Below, one piece after another: positions 27,319 through 35,226 of a DNA stretch of 64,000 nt. The translations under genes and the position numbers were made by a program. The notes below the pieces were generated by a model, which was given only the letters and a program-made list of their open reading frames with translations, had not been told where the DNA came from and did not search any database. The DNA is from Cellulomonas sp. Root485 (GTDB lineage Bacteria; Actinomycetota; Actinomycetes; Actinomycetales; Cellulomonadaceae): contig NZ_LMFC01000002.1 of the NCBI RefSeq assembly GCF_001426705.1, positions 891,905-955,904 on the forward strand, read 5' to 3'. Every line of letters begins with the position of its first letter. The first letter of the stretch is position 1.

Positions 27319-29493
27319 ATGATGTCGCATGCCCTGTCTCGTCTCGGGCGCGTGGCCGCCCGCCGTCCGTGGGTGGTGATCGGCTCGTGGGTGCTGCTGG
27401 CCGTGGTCGTCGTGGGAGCGTCGAGCACCGCCGGCACGGAGCTGGAGGACTCGTTCCGGGTGCCGGGGCTCGACTCGCAGATCGCGAACGACCTGCTCGC
27501 GGAGGCGGGGTCGGACCAGGCGGGTCCGACGGCGCAGGTCGTCGTCACCCCCGCTGACGAGGGCGTCACGTTCTTCGACTCGGCTGTCGCGCGCGACGCC
27601 CTCGCGGAGCTCCAGTCCGCGGCCCAGGAGACACCCAACGTGCTGAGCACCACCGACCCGGCCGGTGCGCTCGCGGCGGGGACGGGAACGGACGGGCTGG
27701 TGTCGCCCGACGGCCGGGTCGCGCTGCTGCGGGTGCAGTACCCGCTGATCGAGGACCTGTCGGTCGCGGACCTGGACCGGCTCAAGGAGCTGGGCGCGGG
27801 GGTCGACGCGTCGGTCCTGCGGGTCGAGATGGGCGGCGACCTGTTCTTCGCGTTCGAGGACACGACGGCCGGACCGGGGGAGCTGGTCGGGGTGGTGGCG
27901 GCGCTCGTGATCCTCTTCGTGGCGTTCGGCTCGCTGGTCGCGGCGATGATCCCGGTGGGCATGGCGGTGCTCGGTCTCGCGGTCGGGCTGGGAGTCATGC
28001 CGTTGCTCGGGCACCTGGTCGAGATCCCCAGCTACGCGCCGGTGCTGGGTGCGATGGTCGGGCTCGGGGTGGGTATCGACTACGCGCTGTTCGTGATGAC
28101 GCGGCACCGCGACTACCTGAGCCGGGGGATGAGCGTCGAGGACTCGGTGAGCCGCGCACTGGCGACGGCGGGTCAGCCGGTGGTGTTCGCCGGGGGGATC
28201 GTGGTGGTGTCGATCCTCGGTCTGGCGGTGGCGGGGGTCCCGTTCATGACGGCCGGCGGCATCGCGATCGCCGTGGTGGTCCTGCTCATGGTCGCCGCCT
28301 CGGTCACCCTCCTGCCGGCGCTGCTCGGCCTGGTCGGGCGCCACGTGGTCGGTCGCCGTCGGATCGCCCAGGAGGGGCCGGGCTGGCAGCGGTGGGTCCG
28401 GCACGTGACCCGCCACCCGGGCGTCTACGCGGTGGGCGTGACGGCGCTCCTGCTCGCGCTGGCGGCGCCGGTGACGGCGCTGCGCGTCGGCATCCCCGAC
28501 GACGGCGCGCTCCCGGCGGACTGGACGCAGCGGCAGGCGTACGACCTGCTTGCGGACGGCTTCGGACCCGGATCGAATGGCCCGCTGATCATCGCGGTCG
28601 AGGTCAACGGCGACGACGGCGCGGTCGAGGCGCTGACGGCCGCCGTCGCCGCCGACCCGGGGATCGCGTCGGTCGCCCCGGCGTCCGTCGACGACACCGC
28701 GGGCATCGCGACGATCGTCGCCGTCCCGAGCACCGGACCCCAGGAGCGGGCGACCACCGAGACGGTCGAACGGCTGCGGGCGGAGGTCTTCCCGGTGTCG
28801 CTCGACGGGAGCGCTGCCCGTGCGCACGTGGGCGGGCAGACCGCGAACTTCGCCGACGTCGGCGTCCGCGTGAACGACCGGCTGCCCGCCTTCATCGGCG
28901 CGGTCCTCCTCCTGTCGTTCGTGCTCCTGATGCTCGTGTTCCGCTCGGTGCTCGTCCCGCTGAAGGCCGTGCTGCTGAACCTGCTGAGCATCGGCGCGTC
29001 GTACGGCGTGATGGTGATGGTGTTCCAGTGGGGCTGGGGCGCGGACCTCATCGGCCTGGAGTCGACCGTGCCGATCGTGTCCTTCATCCCCATGTTCATG
29101 TTCGCGATCCTCTTCGGGCTGTCCATGGACTACGAGGTGTTCCTGCTGTCGAGGGTCCGCGAGGAGCGCGCCGCCTCGGGGTCCGACGACGAGTCCGTCG
29201 TGCACGGGATCGCCCGCACCGGCCGCGTCATCACGTCGGCGGCGCTCATCATGGTCTCCGTCTTCATGGCGTTCGTGCTGGGCGAGGACGCGGCGACCAA
29301 GATGTTCGGGGTCGGGCTGGCGACGGCGGTCCTCATCGACGCGACGCTCGTCCGGCTCGTGCTGGTCCCGGCGACCATGAAGCTGCTCGGTTCCGCGAAC
29401 TGGTGGCTGCCGGGCTGGCTGGACCGCCTGCTCCCGCGGGTCGAGCTCGAGGTGGACGTGCCGGAGCCGGAGCGCGAGCTGGTCCGGGTGTGA
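27319..29493 (+). CDS. MMPL/RND family membrane transporter
   Basis: This 724-residue inner-membrane transporter of the RND superfamily has about 11-12 helices in two repeated halves, each with an extracytoplasmic domain after the first helix. The family GxxxDY motifs are visible: GLGVGIDYALFVMTRHR near residue 253 and FGLSMDYEVFLLSR near residue 598. The double ATG at 27319 follows GGAGG at 7 nt. MMPL proteins export lipids or drugs using the proton gradient. The substrate here is unknown. It runs tail-to-tail with the next gene, with only 9 bp between. Confidence 0.92.
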   Translation: MMSHALSRLGRVAARRPWVVIGSWVLLAVVVVGASSTAGTELEDSFRVPGLDSQIANDLLAEAGSDQAGPTAQVVVTPADEGVTFFDSAVARDALAELQSAAQETPNVLSTTDPAGALAAGTGTDGLVSPDGRVALLRVQYPLIEDLSVADLDRLKELGAGVDASVLRVEMGGDLFFAFEDTTAGPGELVGVVAALVILFVAFGSLVAAMIPVGMAVLGLAVGLGVMPLLGHLVEIPSYAPVLGAMVGLGVGIDYALFVMTRHRDYLSRGMSVEDSVSRALATAGQPVVFAGGIVVVSILGLAVAGVPFMTAGGIAIAVVVLLMVAASVTLLPALLGLVGRHVVGRRRIAQEGPGWQRWVRHVTRHPGVYAVGVTALLLALAAPVTALRVGIPDDGALPADWTQRQAYDLLADGFGPGSNGPLIIAVEVNGDDGAVEALTAAVAADPGIASVAPASVDDTAGIATIVAVPSTGPQERATTETVERLRAEVFPVSLDGSAARAHVGGQTANFADVGVRVNDRLPAFIGAVLLLSFVLLMLVFRSVLVPLKAVLLNLLSIGASYGVMVMVFQWGWGADLIGLESTVPIVSFIPMFMFAILFGLSMDYEVFLLSRVREERAASGSDDESVVHGIARTGRVITSAALIMVSVFMAFVLGEDAATKMFGVGLATAVLIDATLVRLVLVPATMKLLGSANWWLPGWLDRLLPRVELEVDVPEPERELVRV

Positions 29494-29502
29494 CTCCTCG
29501 AC

Positions 29503-30771
29503 TCAGACCGGAGCCAGCAGGTCGGGCCCGATCTCGTCGACGGACCGCACCCCGGACAGCGCCATCGTCAGGTCGAGCTCCGCCCAGACGTGCTGCATGA
29601 CGGCGCGAGCGCCCTCGGCGCCGGCGAGGGCCAGGCCGTAGACCCACGGTCGGCCGACGAGCACGGCCGTCGCGCCGAGGGCGATCGCGGTGACCACGTC
29701 GGCACCGCTGCGGATGCCGCTGTCGAACAGCACGGGGATCCGGCCGTCGACCACCTCGACGACCGCGGGCAGGGCGTCGAGCGAGCCGATCGCCCCGTCG
29801 ACCTGCCGCCCACCGTGGTTGGACACGACGATCCCGTCGACGCCGTGCTCGAGCGCGAGCGCGGCGTCGCCGGGGTGCTGGATGCCCTTGAGCACGATCG
29901 GCAGGGACGTCCGCTCACGCAGCCGTGCCAGGTCGGTCCACGTGAGCGACGACCGCGAGAACACGTCCAGGAAGGTCTCGACGGCGGCGCGGGGGAGCGG
30001 CGACCGGAGGTTGTCGCGCGTCCGGCCGGGGTAGTGGCGGGCCATCGAGTGCAGGGCGCGCACGGCCGACGGCGTCGGGCGCGGCGACGGCCCGGCAGAG
30101 GGCTCCCGCGCCTCGACCAGGCGACGGAAGGCCGGGTCGCTCGTGTACTGCGCGATGCCCTCGCCGCGCGCGAACGGCAGGTACGCGAGGTCGAGGTCGT
30201 GGGTGCGCCAGCCGAGCACGTGCGTGTCGAGGGTGACGACGAGCGCGTCGCTGCCGATCGCCTCCGCGCGCGACACGAAGGAGTCGACGACGTCGTCGTC
30301 CTTGCTCCAGTAGAGCTGGAACCAGCGCGGCGCCTCGCCGAGGGTCCGGGCGACGTCCTCCATCGGGACGGACGCCTGCGACGAGATCACCATCGGCAGG
30401 TCCAGCGCCCGAGCGGCGCGGGCGACGGCGTGGTCGGCGTCCCGGTGCGCCAGCTCGAGCACCCCGATGGGGGCGAACAGCAGCGGGGCGGGCAACCGGC
30501 GCCCGAACAGCCGGACCGACGTGTCGCGATGCTCGACGTCGACGAGCGTGCGCGGCACGATCCGGCGCCGGTCGAACGCGTCCCGGTTGGCCTGGACGGT
30601 GCGCTGCCGGCCGGCGCCGCCCGCCACGTAGGCCCAGGCGACCTCGCTCATCCGTGCACGTGCGGCGGCTTCGAGCGCCGAGGGCTCGACAGGGACGACC
30701 GGCCGCCGGCCGAACACCCCCGCCCGGTAGATGCGGGACTGGACCGCGCGGCCGACGGCGTCGTTGCTCAC
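29503..30771 (-). CDS. FMN-dependent alpha-hydroxy acid oxidase, lactate 2-monooxygenase-like
   Basis: This 422-residue cytoplasmic flavoenzyme oxidises an L-alpha-hydroxy acid. The active-site block SNHGGRQVDGA is near residue 318 with the catalytic His. LVVTLDTHVLGWRTHDLDLAYLPFA and FDSGIRSGADV complete the FMN-binding barrel. The long HDLDLAYLPFARG loop and overall length resemble lactate 2-monooxygenase, which converts lactate to acetate and CO2, more than two-electron lactate oxidases. The GTG start at 30771 lacks a ribosome-binding site. A CAGACT hexamer 7 nt upstream suggests a weak leaderless promoter. Confidence 0.82.
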   Translation of the reverse strand: MSNDAVGRAVQSRIYRAGVFGRRPVVPVEPSALEAAARARMSEVAWAYVAGGAGRQRTVQANRDAFDRRRIVPRTLVDVEHRDTSVRLFGRRLPAPLLFAPIGVLELAHRDADHAVARAARALDLPMVISSQASVPMEDVARTLGEAPRWFQLYWSKDDDVVDSFVSRAEAIGSDALVVTLDTHVLGWRTHDLDLAYLPFARGEGIAQYTSDPAFRRLVEAREPSAGPSPRPTPSAVRALHSMARHYPGRTRDNLRSPLPRAAVETFLDVFSRSSLTWTDLARLRERTSLPIVLKGIQHPGDAALALEHGVDGIVVSNHGGRQVDGAIGSLDALPAVVEVVDGRIPVLFDSGIRSGADVVTAIALGATAVLVGRPWVYGLALAGAEGARAVMQHVWAELDLTMALSGVRSVDEIGPDLLAPV

Positions 30772-30823
30772 GTGTCGCAGTCTGGCACTGCGCGACGCAG
30801 CGGCCGGTGGTTGCCTGGACCGC

Positions 30824-31597
30824 ATGGGTGTGACCGACGAGCTGATGGCGATCGAACGGGAGCTCGCGCTCGGGCGCGGCGACGTGTACGCGCGGGTCCT
30901 CCACGACGACGCGGTGGTGGTCGTCCCGGGTGCCGTGCTCACCAGGGCGCAGTGCGTCGCCGCGATGGACGAGTCGCCCGGCTGGGACGACGTCGACCTC
31001 GGCGCACCGCAGCTGGTCGAGTCCGGGACCACGGCGACGGTCGTCTACGACTTCACGGGCGCCCGCGGGCGCGATACCTACCGCGCGACGCTCGCGTCGA
31101 CCTACACGCGGGACGGTGCCGGCACCTGGCGTCTGCTGCTCCACCAGCAGACGCCACAGGAACGGCCCTCGGCCCACGCGCTGCCGGGTCCGACGCAGCT
31201 CAACCTCGTCGTCTCCGACGTCGCTCGCGCCGGAGAGTTCTACCGCGACCTCGGCTGGGACGTCGGCGAGCCCGTCGACCCGCACGCCGAGATCCGGTTC
31301 GAGGGGCTGAGCGTCGAGCTGGACGAGCACCGGTCGGTCGCCTTCTGGAACAGCGGCAGCCCGGACGACGACGCGGCGGCGACGGTCCTGTCGATCCACC
31401 TGGGCAGCCGCGAGGAGGTCGACGCCGTGTGGACGCGGATGACGGGCCTCGGGTACGAGTCCCGGCAGCGGCCGTTCGACGCGTTCTTCGGCTCGCGGTT
31501 CGCCGTGCTCGCGGACCCGGACGGGCACCAGATCGGTCTGCTGAGCCCGAGGTCCGACGCGCACCGCTCGGATCCGCCGCAGCCCGCACCGCGGTGA
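30824..31597 (+). CDS. SnoaL-like/DUF4440 plus VOC (glyoxalase) two-domain protein
   Basis: This 257-residue protein joins an N-terminal SnoaL-like cone domain (about 1-120: MAIERELALGRGDVYARVLHDDAVVVVPG and YTRDGAGTWRLLLHQQTP) to a C-terminal VOC domain (about 125-245: LNLVVSDVARAGEFYRDLGW and VLADPDGHQIGLLSP). The VOC half contains the usual Glu/His-type metal positions only in part, so an enzymatic or an antibiotic-binding role are both possible. It diverges from the flavoenzyme gene. The start may be the ATG at 30824 or the GTG two codons later. The fusion has no obvious partner. Confidence 0.7.
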   Translation: MGVTDELMAIERELALGRGDVYARVLHDDAVVVVPGAVLTRAQCVAAMDESPGWDDVDLGAPQLVESGTTATVVYDFTGARGRDTYRATLASTYTRDGAGTWRLLLHQQTPQERPSAHALPGPTQLNLVVSDVARAGEFYRDLGWDVGEPVDPHAEIRFEGLSVELDEHRSVAFWNSGSPDDDAAATVLSIHLGSREEVDAVWTRMTGLGYESRQRPFDAFFGSRFAVLADPDGHQIGLLSPRSDAHRSDPPQPAPR

Positions 31598-31606
31598 GCC
31601 GAGCCG

Positions 31607-31634
31607 CCGGCCCCGGTCCGCAGACCGGGGCCGG
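31607..31634. terminator. Bidirectional terminator hairpin
   Basis: A perfect 12-bp stem (CCGGCCCCGGTC / GACCGGGGCCGG) with a CGCA tetraloop lies between the convergent VOC and GlsB-type genes. Confidence 0.75.
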
Positions 31635-31641
31635 CCGGTCG

Positions 31642-31920
31642 TCAGCGCGTGACCGAGCGGCGACCGCCGACGCGGATCCAGATCAGCAGCACGATGATCG
31701 CGCCGATGATCGACCCGATGAGCCCGGCCGGCTGCAGGAAGCCGTCGGACGCGTCGTTGCGGAACAGCAGGTAGCCGAGGAACCCGCCGACGAACGACCC
31801 GATGATCCCGATGACGATCGTCATGGCGATGGACAGGTCCTGCTTGCCGGGGACGATGAGGCGCGCGAGCAGCCCGGCGACGAGCCCGACGATGATGATG
31901 GTGACGATGAGTCCCAGCAT
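31642..31920 (-). CDS. GlsB/YeaQ/YmgE family membrane protein
   Basis: This 92-residue protein has three membrane helices (about 2-20, 28-48 and 60-85) and Gly-rich GIIGSFVGGFLGYL and LIGSIIGAIIVLLIW segments, the hallmark of the transglycosylase-associated GlsB family. Members are often stress-induced, and their biochemical role is unknown. The ATG at 31920 has a GAGGAGG ribosome-binding site at 7 nt. It diverges from an orphan LuxR-type response regulator, with tandem palindromes in the 91-bp gap, so the regulator probably controls it. Confidence 0.9.
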   Translation of the reverse strand: MLGLIVTIIIVGLVAGLLARLIVPGKQDLSIAMTIVIGIIGSFVGGFLGYLLFRNDASDGFLQPAGLIGSIIGAIIVLLIWIRVGGRRSVTR

Positions 31921-31961
31921 GGTGGTGCCTCCTCTGGAGTGGTTGTCGCTCCCTACAACAC

Positions 31962-31995
31962 CACCCCTAGGGCGGGTGCAGTACACCCCTAGGGG
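31962..31995. promoter_or_regulatory. Tandem palindromic operator, two copies of CACCCCTAGGG
   Basis: The 11-base direct repeat CACCCCTAGGG occurs at 31962-31972 and 31984-31994, exactly 22 bp apart, about two helical turns. Each is centred on a CCCCTAGGGG palindrome (the first copy ends GGGC). The second copy lies just upstream of the response-regulator -10 box at 32000. The layout suits a dimeric LuxR-type regulator binding one DNA face. Confidence 0.65.
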
Positions 31996-31999
31996 GGTC

Positions 32000-32005
32000 T
32001 ATCGT
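32000..32005 (+). promoter_or_regulatory. TATCGT -10 element, probable leaderless promoter
   Basis: TATCGT ends 6 nt before the ATG of the response regulator at 32012, with no ribosome-binding site. The palindrome at 31986-31995 would sit between its -35 and -10 positions. Confidence 0.5.
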
Positions 32006-32011
32006 CGCCGT

Positions 32012-32668
32012 ATGCCCGCACCGATCACCGTGGCCCTGGTGGACGACTACGACGTCGTGGTGATGGGCGTGGCCAAGATCCTCGACCAGTACCGGGACCG
32101 CGTCGTGGTGGCCGAGATCGACACGAACACCCCGGTCAGCGACGCCGTCGACATCGTGCTCTACGACGCGTTCGCGCAGCCGGAGTCCGACCAGCAGGAG
32201 ATCGGGGTGCTGCTGCGCAACCCGGCTGCGCGTCGCGTGGTCGTGTTCACCTGGAACTTCCACCCCGAGCTCGTGGCCAGCGCCCGGGAGCAGGGCGTGC
32301 GCGGGTACCTGTCCAAGGCGCTGCCGGCGCGCGAGCTCGTCGCGGCCCTCGAGGCGGTCCACGCCGGCGAGGTCGTGGTCAGCGAGGTCCCGGGCCGCGC
32401 CCGCCCGGCCAACGGCCTGGACTGGCCGGGGCGCGACGAGGGCCTGACGGACCGCGAGTCGGAGGTCCTCGCCCTGATCACGCAGGGTCTGAGCAACGCC
32501 GAGGTGGCCGCGCACACCTACCTCAGCCCGAACACGGTCAAGTCCTACATCCGGTCGGTCTACCGCAAGATCGGTGTCGAGAGCCGCACGAAGGCGGTGC
32601 TGTGGGGTGTCGACCACGGGTTCGTCCCCGACCACCGCCGCATCGACCACTGGCGCGGGGGACCGTAA
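32012..32668 (+). CDS. NarL/FixJ (LuxR-type) response regulator, orphan
   Basis: This 218-residue transcription factor has an N-terminal receiver and a C-terminal LuxR helix-turn-helix. The receiver keeps the acidic pair D11-D12, a phospho-acceptor D52 in IVLYDAFAQ, a conserved Thr in VVFTWNF and Lys in YLSKALP. The HTH reads LTDRESEVLALITQGLSNAEVA and SPNTVKSYIRSVYRKIGV. No histidine kinase is adjacent. It diverges from the GlsB-type gene and probably regulates both genes through the CCCCTAGGGG repeats. Its promoter appears leaderless. Confidence 0.92.
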   Translation: MPAPITVALVDDYDVVVMGVAKILDQYRDRVVVAEIDTNTPVSDAVDIVLYDAFAQPESDQQEIGVLLRNPAARRVVVFTWNFHPELVASAREQGVRGYLSKALPARELVAALEAVHAGEVVVSEVPGRARPANGLDWPGRDEGLTDRESEVLALITQGLSNAEVAAHTYLSPNTVKSYIRSVYRKIGVESRTKAVLWGVDHGFVPDHRRIDHWRGGP

Positions 32669-32697
32669 AGGCGGAGACGACACGCACGGGTCGGACC

Positions 32698-32703
32698 TAG
32701 CGT
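32698..32703 (+). promoter_or_regulatory. TAGCGT -10 element, probable leaderless promoter
   Basis: TAGCGT ends 6 nt before the methyltransferase ATG at 32710, with no ribosome-binding site, in the 41-bp gap after the response regulator. Confidence 0.5.
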
Positions 32704-32709
32704 CCCGGC

Positions 32710-33438
32710 ATGGCCGACGACGGATTCGAGGTTCCCCGCCTCGCGCAGCTCTACGACCCCCTCGACCCCGACCGCGGCGACCTCGACGTGTACGCGGCGA
32801 TCGTCGACGAGCTCGGCGCCCGTAGCGTGCTCGACGTCGGCTGCGGCACCGGGACGTTCGCGCTGCTGCTCGCAGCCCGCGGGCTGGACGTGACCGGGGT
32901 GGACCCGGCGGCGGCGTCGCTGGACGTGGCCCGGGGCAAGCCCGGAGCCGACGCCGTCCGGTGGGTGCACGGTGACGCGACGACTGTGGGGGAGCTGGGC
33001 GTCGAGGTCGCGACGATGACCGGGAACGTCGCCCAGGTCTTCCTGACCGACGAGGCGTGGACGGCCACTCTCGACGCCCTCCACGCTGCGCTGTCCCCGG
33101 GCGGTCACCTCGTGTTCGAGACGCGTCGTCCAGAGCGCGAGGCGTGGCGCGAGTGGACCCGCGAGGCGACCCACGAGGTCTCGGTCGTCGACGGGGTCGG
33201 CCAGGTGGAGACGTGGACCGAGGTGACTGAGGTCCGCGGAGAGCTCGTCACGTTCCGGTCGACGTGGGTGTTCGCGTCGGACGGTGCCGTGCTGACCTCC
33301 GACTCGACCTTGCGGTTCCGGGACCGGCGCACGATCGAGTCGTCGCTGGTCAGCGCCGGGTTCGGCGTCCTCGACGTGCGCGAGGCCCCGGACCGTCCCG
33401 GCCGGGAGCTGGTGTTCGTGGCCCGCCGTCAGCCGTAG
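32710..33438 (+). CDS. Class I SAM-dependent methyltransferase
   Basis: This 242-residue cytoplasmic protein has the SAM-binding motif I VLDVGCGTGTFALLLAARG (residues 40-58) followed by the acidic VTGVDPAAASLDVAR. A later GGHLVFETRRPEREAW block is also typical. The acceptor substrate is unknown. It may be transcribed from its own leaderless promoter. Its 3' end overlaps the convergent hemerythrin-like gene by 10 bp. Confidence 0.87.
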   Translation: MADDGFEVPRLAQLYDPLDPDRGDLDVYAAIVDELGARSVLDVGCGTGTFALLLAARGLDVTGVDPAAASLDVARGKPGADAVRWVHGDATTVGELGVEVATMTGNVAQVFLTDEAWTATLDALHAALSPGGHLVFETRRPEREAWREWTREATHEVSVVDGVGQVETWTEVTEVRGELVTFRSTWVFASDGAVLTSDSTLRFRDRRTIESSLVSAGFGVLDVREAPDRPGRELVFVARRQP

Positions 33439-34097
33439 ACCCGGGCCCGGTGGGCGGCGAACTGGCGCCGGCCCACCAGCCGCCACAGCACGCGGGCAGG
33501 TGCCGGCAGGTTGGTCCGCAGCCAGCCTGCGCGCTGGTCGGCGGGGACGACCTCCAGGATCCAGCCGAGCTGGAGGAAGAGGCGGTCCTTCGGGACCGAC
33601 GCCATGCCGTGCTCGTGCAGCAGGTTCCACTCCCGCTGCGACATCACCGTGGACGCCGTCGGCAGGATCTGCGTCTCCTCCTGGCCGAGGTGCGCCAGGA
33701 GGGTGTCCCGCACGTCGTCGAGCAGCGAGGCCACGGCGTCACGCTCGGTGCCGCCGGCCGACTCCTCCCACGCGTCCAGGAGGCCGTCGAGCCGCTCCAG
33801 CTGCGCGGCCGTGGCGGCGTGCTGGGACCGCATCAGGCCGACGTGGAGCGCGCAGGCCGGCGCTCGCTTCTCGAGGGTGTCCCAGAGCAGCAGGTCCTCG
33901 CCCTCGTGGTGGTGATGGAGCGCCCCGGCGACCTCCCGGACATGGTCGGCGACGGCGAGCATCCGAGCGGTGTCGCCGTCGGCGACCCCACGGACCAGGA
34001 CCGGGGCGTCCGTGAAGGCGCGACGGAACAGCGCGTGGATCGTGAGCATGTCGGACGTGTCGCAGCCGAGCTTCTCGGTGCTGGTGACGGCGGTCAT
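33429..34097 (-). CDS. Hemerythrin-like (HHE) domain protein
   Basis: This 222-residue cytoplasmic protein has four-helix-bundle metal ligands in HALFRRAF, LHHHHEGEDLLLW, SQHAATAAQLERLD and HLGQEETQILPTA, the pattern for a di-iron oxygen, NO or redox sensor. A C-terminal helical extension of about 60 residues (RLFLQLGWILEVVPADQRAGW) is shared by actinobacterial members. The ATG at 34097 follows GAGAGGGA. An upstream ATG at 34193 would place the start inside the divergent promoter. It diverges from the CGNR zinc-finger gene with a shared palindrome. Confidence 0.87.
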   Translation of the reverse strand: MTAVTSTEKLGCDTSDMLTIHALFRRAFTDAPVLVRGVADGDTARMLAVADHVREVAGALHHHHEGEDLLLWDTLEKRAPACALHVGLMRSQHAATAAQLERLDGLLDAWEESAGGTERDAVASLLDDVRDTLLAHLGQEETQILPTASTVMSQREWNLLHEHGMASVPKDRLFLQLGWILEVVPADQRAGWLRTNLPAPARVLWRLVGRRQFAAHRARVYG

Positions 34098-34145
34098 CGT
34101 GCGTCCCTCTCTCGTGGGCGGATCGGTCAGTGCGTCACCAGTAAA

Positions 34146-34159
34146 ACCAGTACGCTGGT
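34146..34159. promoter_or_regulatory. Inverted repeat ACCAG-TACG-CTGGT in a divergent promoter region
   Basis: A 5-bp perfect inverted repeat with a 4-bp centre lies between the hemerythrin-like and CGNR genes. The centre contains TACGCT (34151-34156), a plausible -10 for the plus-strand gene. A further half-site ACCAGTA lies just upstream at 34137. It is a candidate operator for control of either gene. Confidence 0.45.
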
Positions 34160-34204
34160 GATGACTATGGTGGCGAGCCGCTGACGACGTCAAGGGAGGT
34201 GTCC

Positions 34205-34687
34205 ATGCCGGACCAGCTGCTGCAGTGGGTCGAGCTCGGGAGCGAGCCGGGCGTCGCCCCCGGACCGCTCGAGCGCGTGCGCGCGCTCCTCAACACCGAC
34301 GACCGGTTCCACGGCACGGACCACCTGGCTGACGGCCCCGCCGGTCTGGTGGCGTTCCGCGACGCCGTGCGCCGCTACCTCACGACCGGCGACGCGGCCG
34401 GTCTCGACGCGCTCGCGGCCGCCCACCCGCTCGTCGTCGCGTTCGGTGCGGGCGCTGCGACCCTGGAGCCCGCGGGCGGCGACGCCGTCGTCGCCGGGCT
34501 GCTCGCCGACGTGCACCGGTCCCACGCCGCGGGGGAGTGGACCCGCCTCAAGGCGTGCGCGAACCCCGACTGCCAGTGGGTGTACTACGACGGCTCACGC
34601 AACCGCTCCGGGCGATGGTGCTCGATGAACGAGTGCGGCGACGTGATGAAGGCCCGCGCCTACCGCCGGCGGGCCCGTCAGGCCTGA
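34205..34687 (+). CDS. CGNR zinc finger (ABATE-domain) protein
   Basis: This 160-residue protein has an N-terminal helical ABATE-like region (about 1-110) and a C-terminal CGNR zinc finger with two C-x4-C pairs, CANPDC and CSMNEC, joined by QWVYYDGSRNRSGRW. This is the form of putative stress-related transcription factors of actinobacteria. The ATG at 34205 has a strong AAGGGAGG site. A GTG at 34199 lies inside that site and is less likely. It diverges from the hemerythrin-like gene and may regulate it. Confidence 0.88.
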   Translation: MPDQLLQWVELGSEPGVAPGPLERVRALLNTDDRFHGTDHLADGPAGLVAFRDAVRRYLTTGDAAGLDALAAAHPLVVAFGAGAATLEPAGGDAVVAGLLADVHRSHAAGEWTRLKACANPDCQWVYYDGSRNRSGRWCSMNECGDVMKARAYRRRARQA

Positions 34688-35226
34688 GGGCTCACGAAGG
34701 CGTACATGTCCATGTCGCGGCGCTCGTCGCCGACCTTCTGCCACGAGCGCAGGAGCCCCTCGCGCACGAAGCCCGCGCTGGTCGCGGTCCGCGCCGACGC
34801 CACGTTCCACGGCTCGACGTACAGCTCGATTCGGTCGATGCCGCGCACGGTGACCGCCCACCGGACCAGGGTGCGCAGGGCGTCCCCGGCGAGCCCGCGG
34901 CCGCGGTGCGAGCGGGCGATCCAGTACCCCGCGGCCGCGCGGCCGAGGTCGATGTCGCGCAGCCCGAGGTAGAGGTGCCCGACGGCGAGGTCGGTGGCAC
35001 GATCGGCGACGGCGAACGCGTATCCCGCGCCGGTCGTCAGGCGGTCGGCCTGTCGGGCGAGGTAGGCCAGGCACGCGTCGTCGTCGCCGAACGCCGGCAC
35101 CGAGGTGATCAGAGGGATCAGCGGGTCGGTCGTCGCCTCGCGGACCAGCGGGAGGTCGGCGCGGGAGAAGGCGCGCAGCCTGACGGCGTCCCCGACGAGC
35201 GTCGGCAGGACCAGCGGGGTGCTCAC
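34678..35226 (-). CDS. GNAT family N-acetyltransferase (RimJ/RimL-like)
   Basis: This 182-residue acetyltransferase has the acetyl-CoA pyrophosphate loop RSHRGRGLAGDALRTL near residues 105-120 and the IELYVEPWNVASARTATSAGFVREG block typical of the RimJ/RimL branch. The substrate is unknown, either protein N-termini or a small amine. The ATG at 35226 overlaps the stop of the deazaflavin oxidoreductase (ATGA), so the pair is coupled. It ends overlapping the convergent CGNR gene by 10 bp. Confidence 0.88.
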   Translation of the reverse strand: MSTPLVLPTLVGDAVRLRAFSRADLPLVREATTDPLIPLITSVPAFGDDDACLAYLARQADRLTTGAGYAFAVADRATDLAVGHLYLGLRDIDLGRAAAGYWIARSHRGRGLAGDALRTLVRWAVTVRGIDRIELYVEPWNVASARTATSAGFVREGLLRSWQKVGDERRDMDMYAFVSPQA

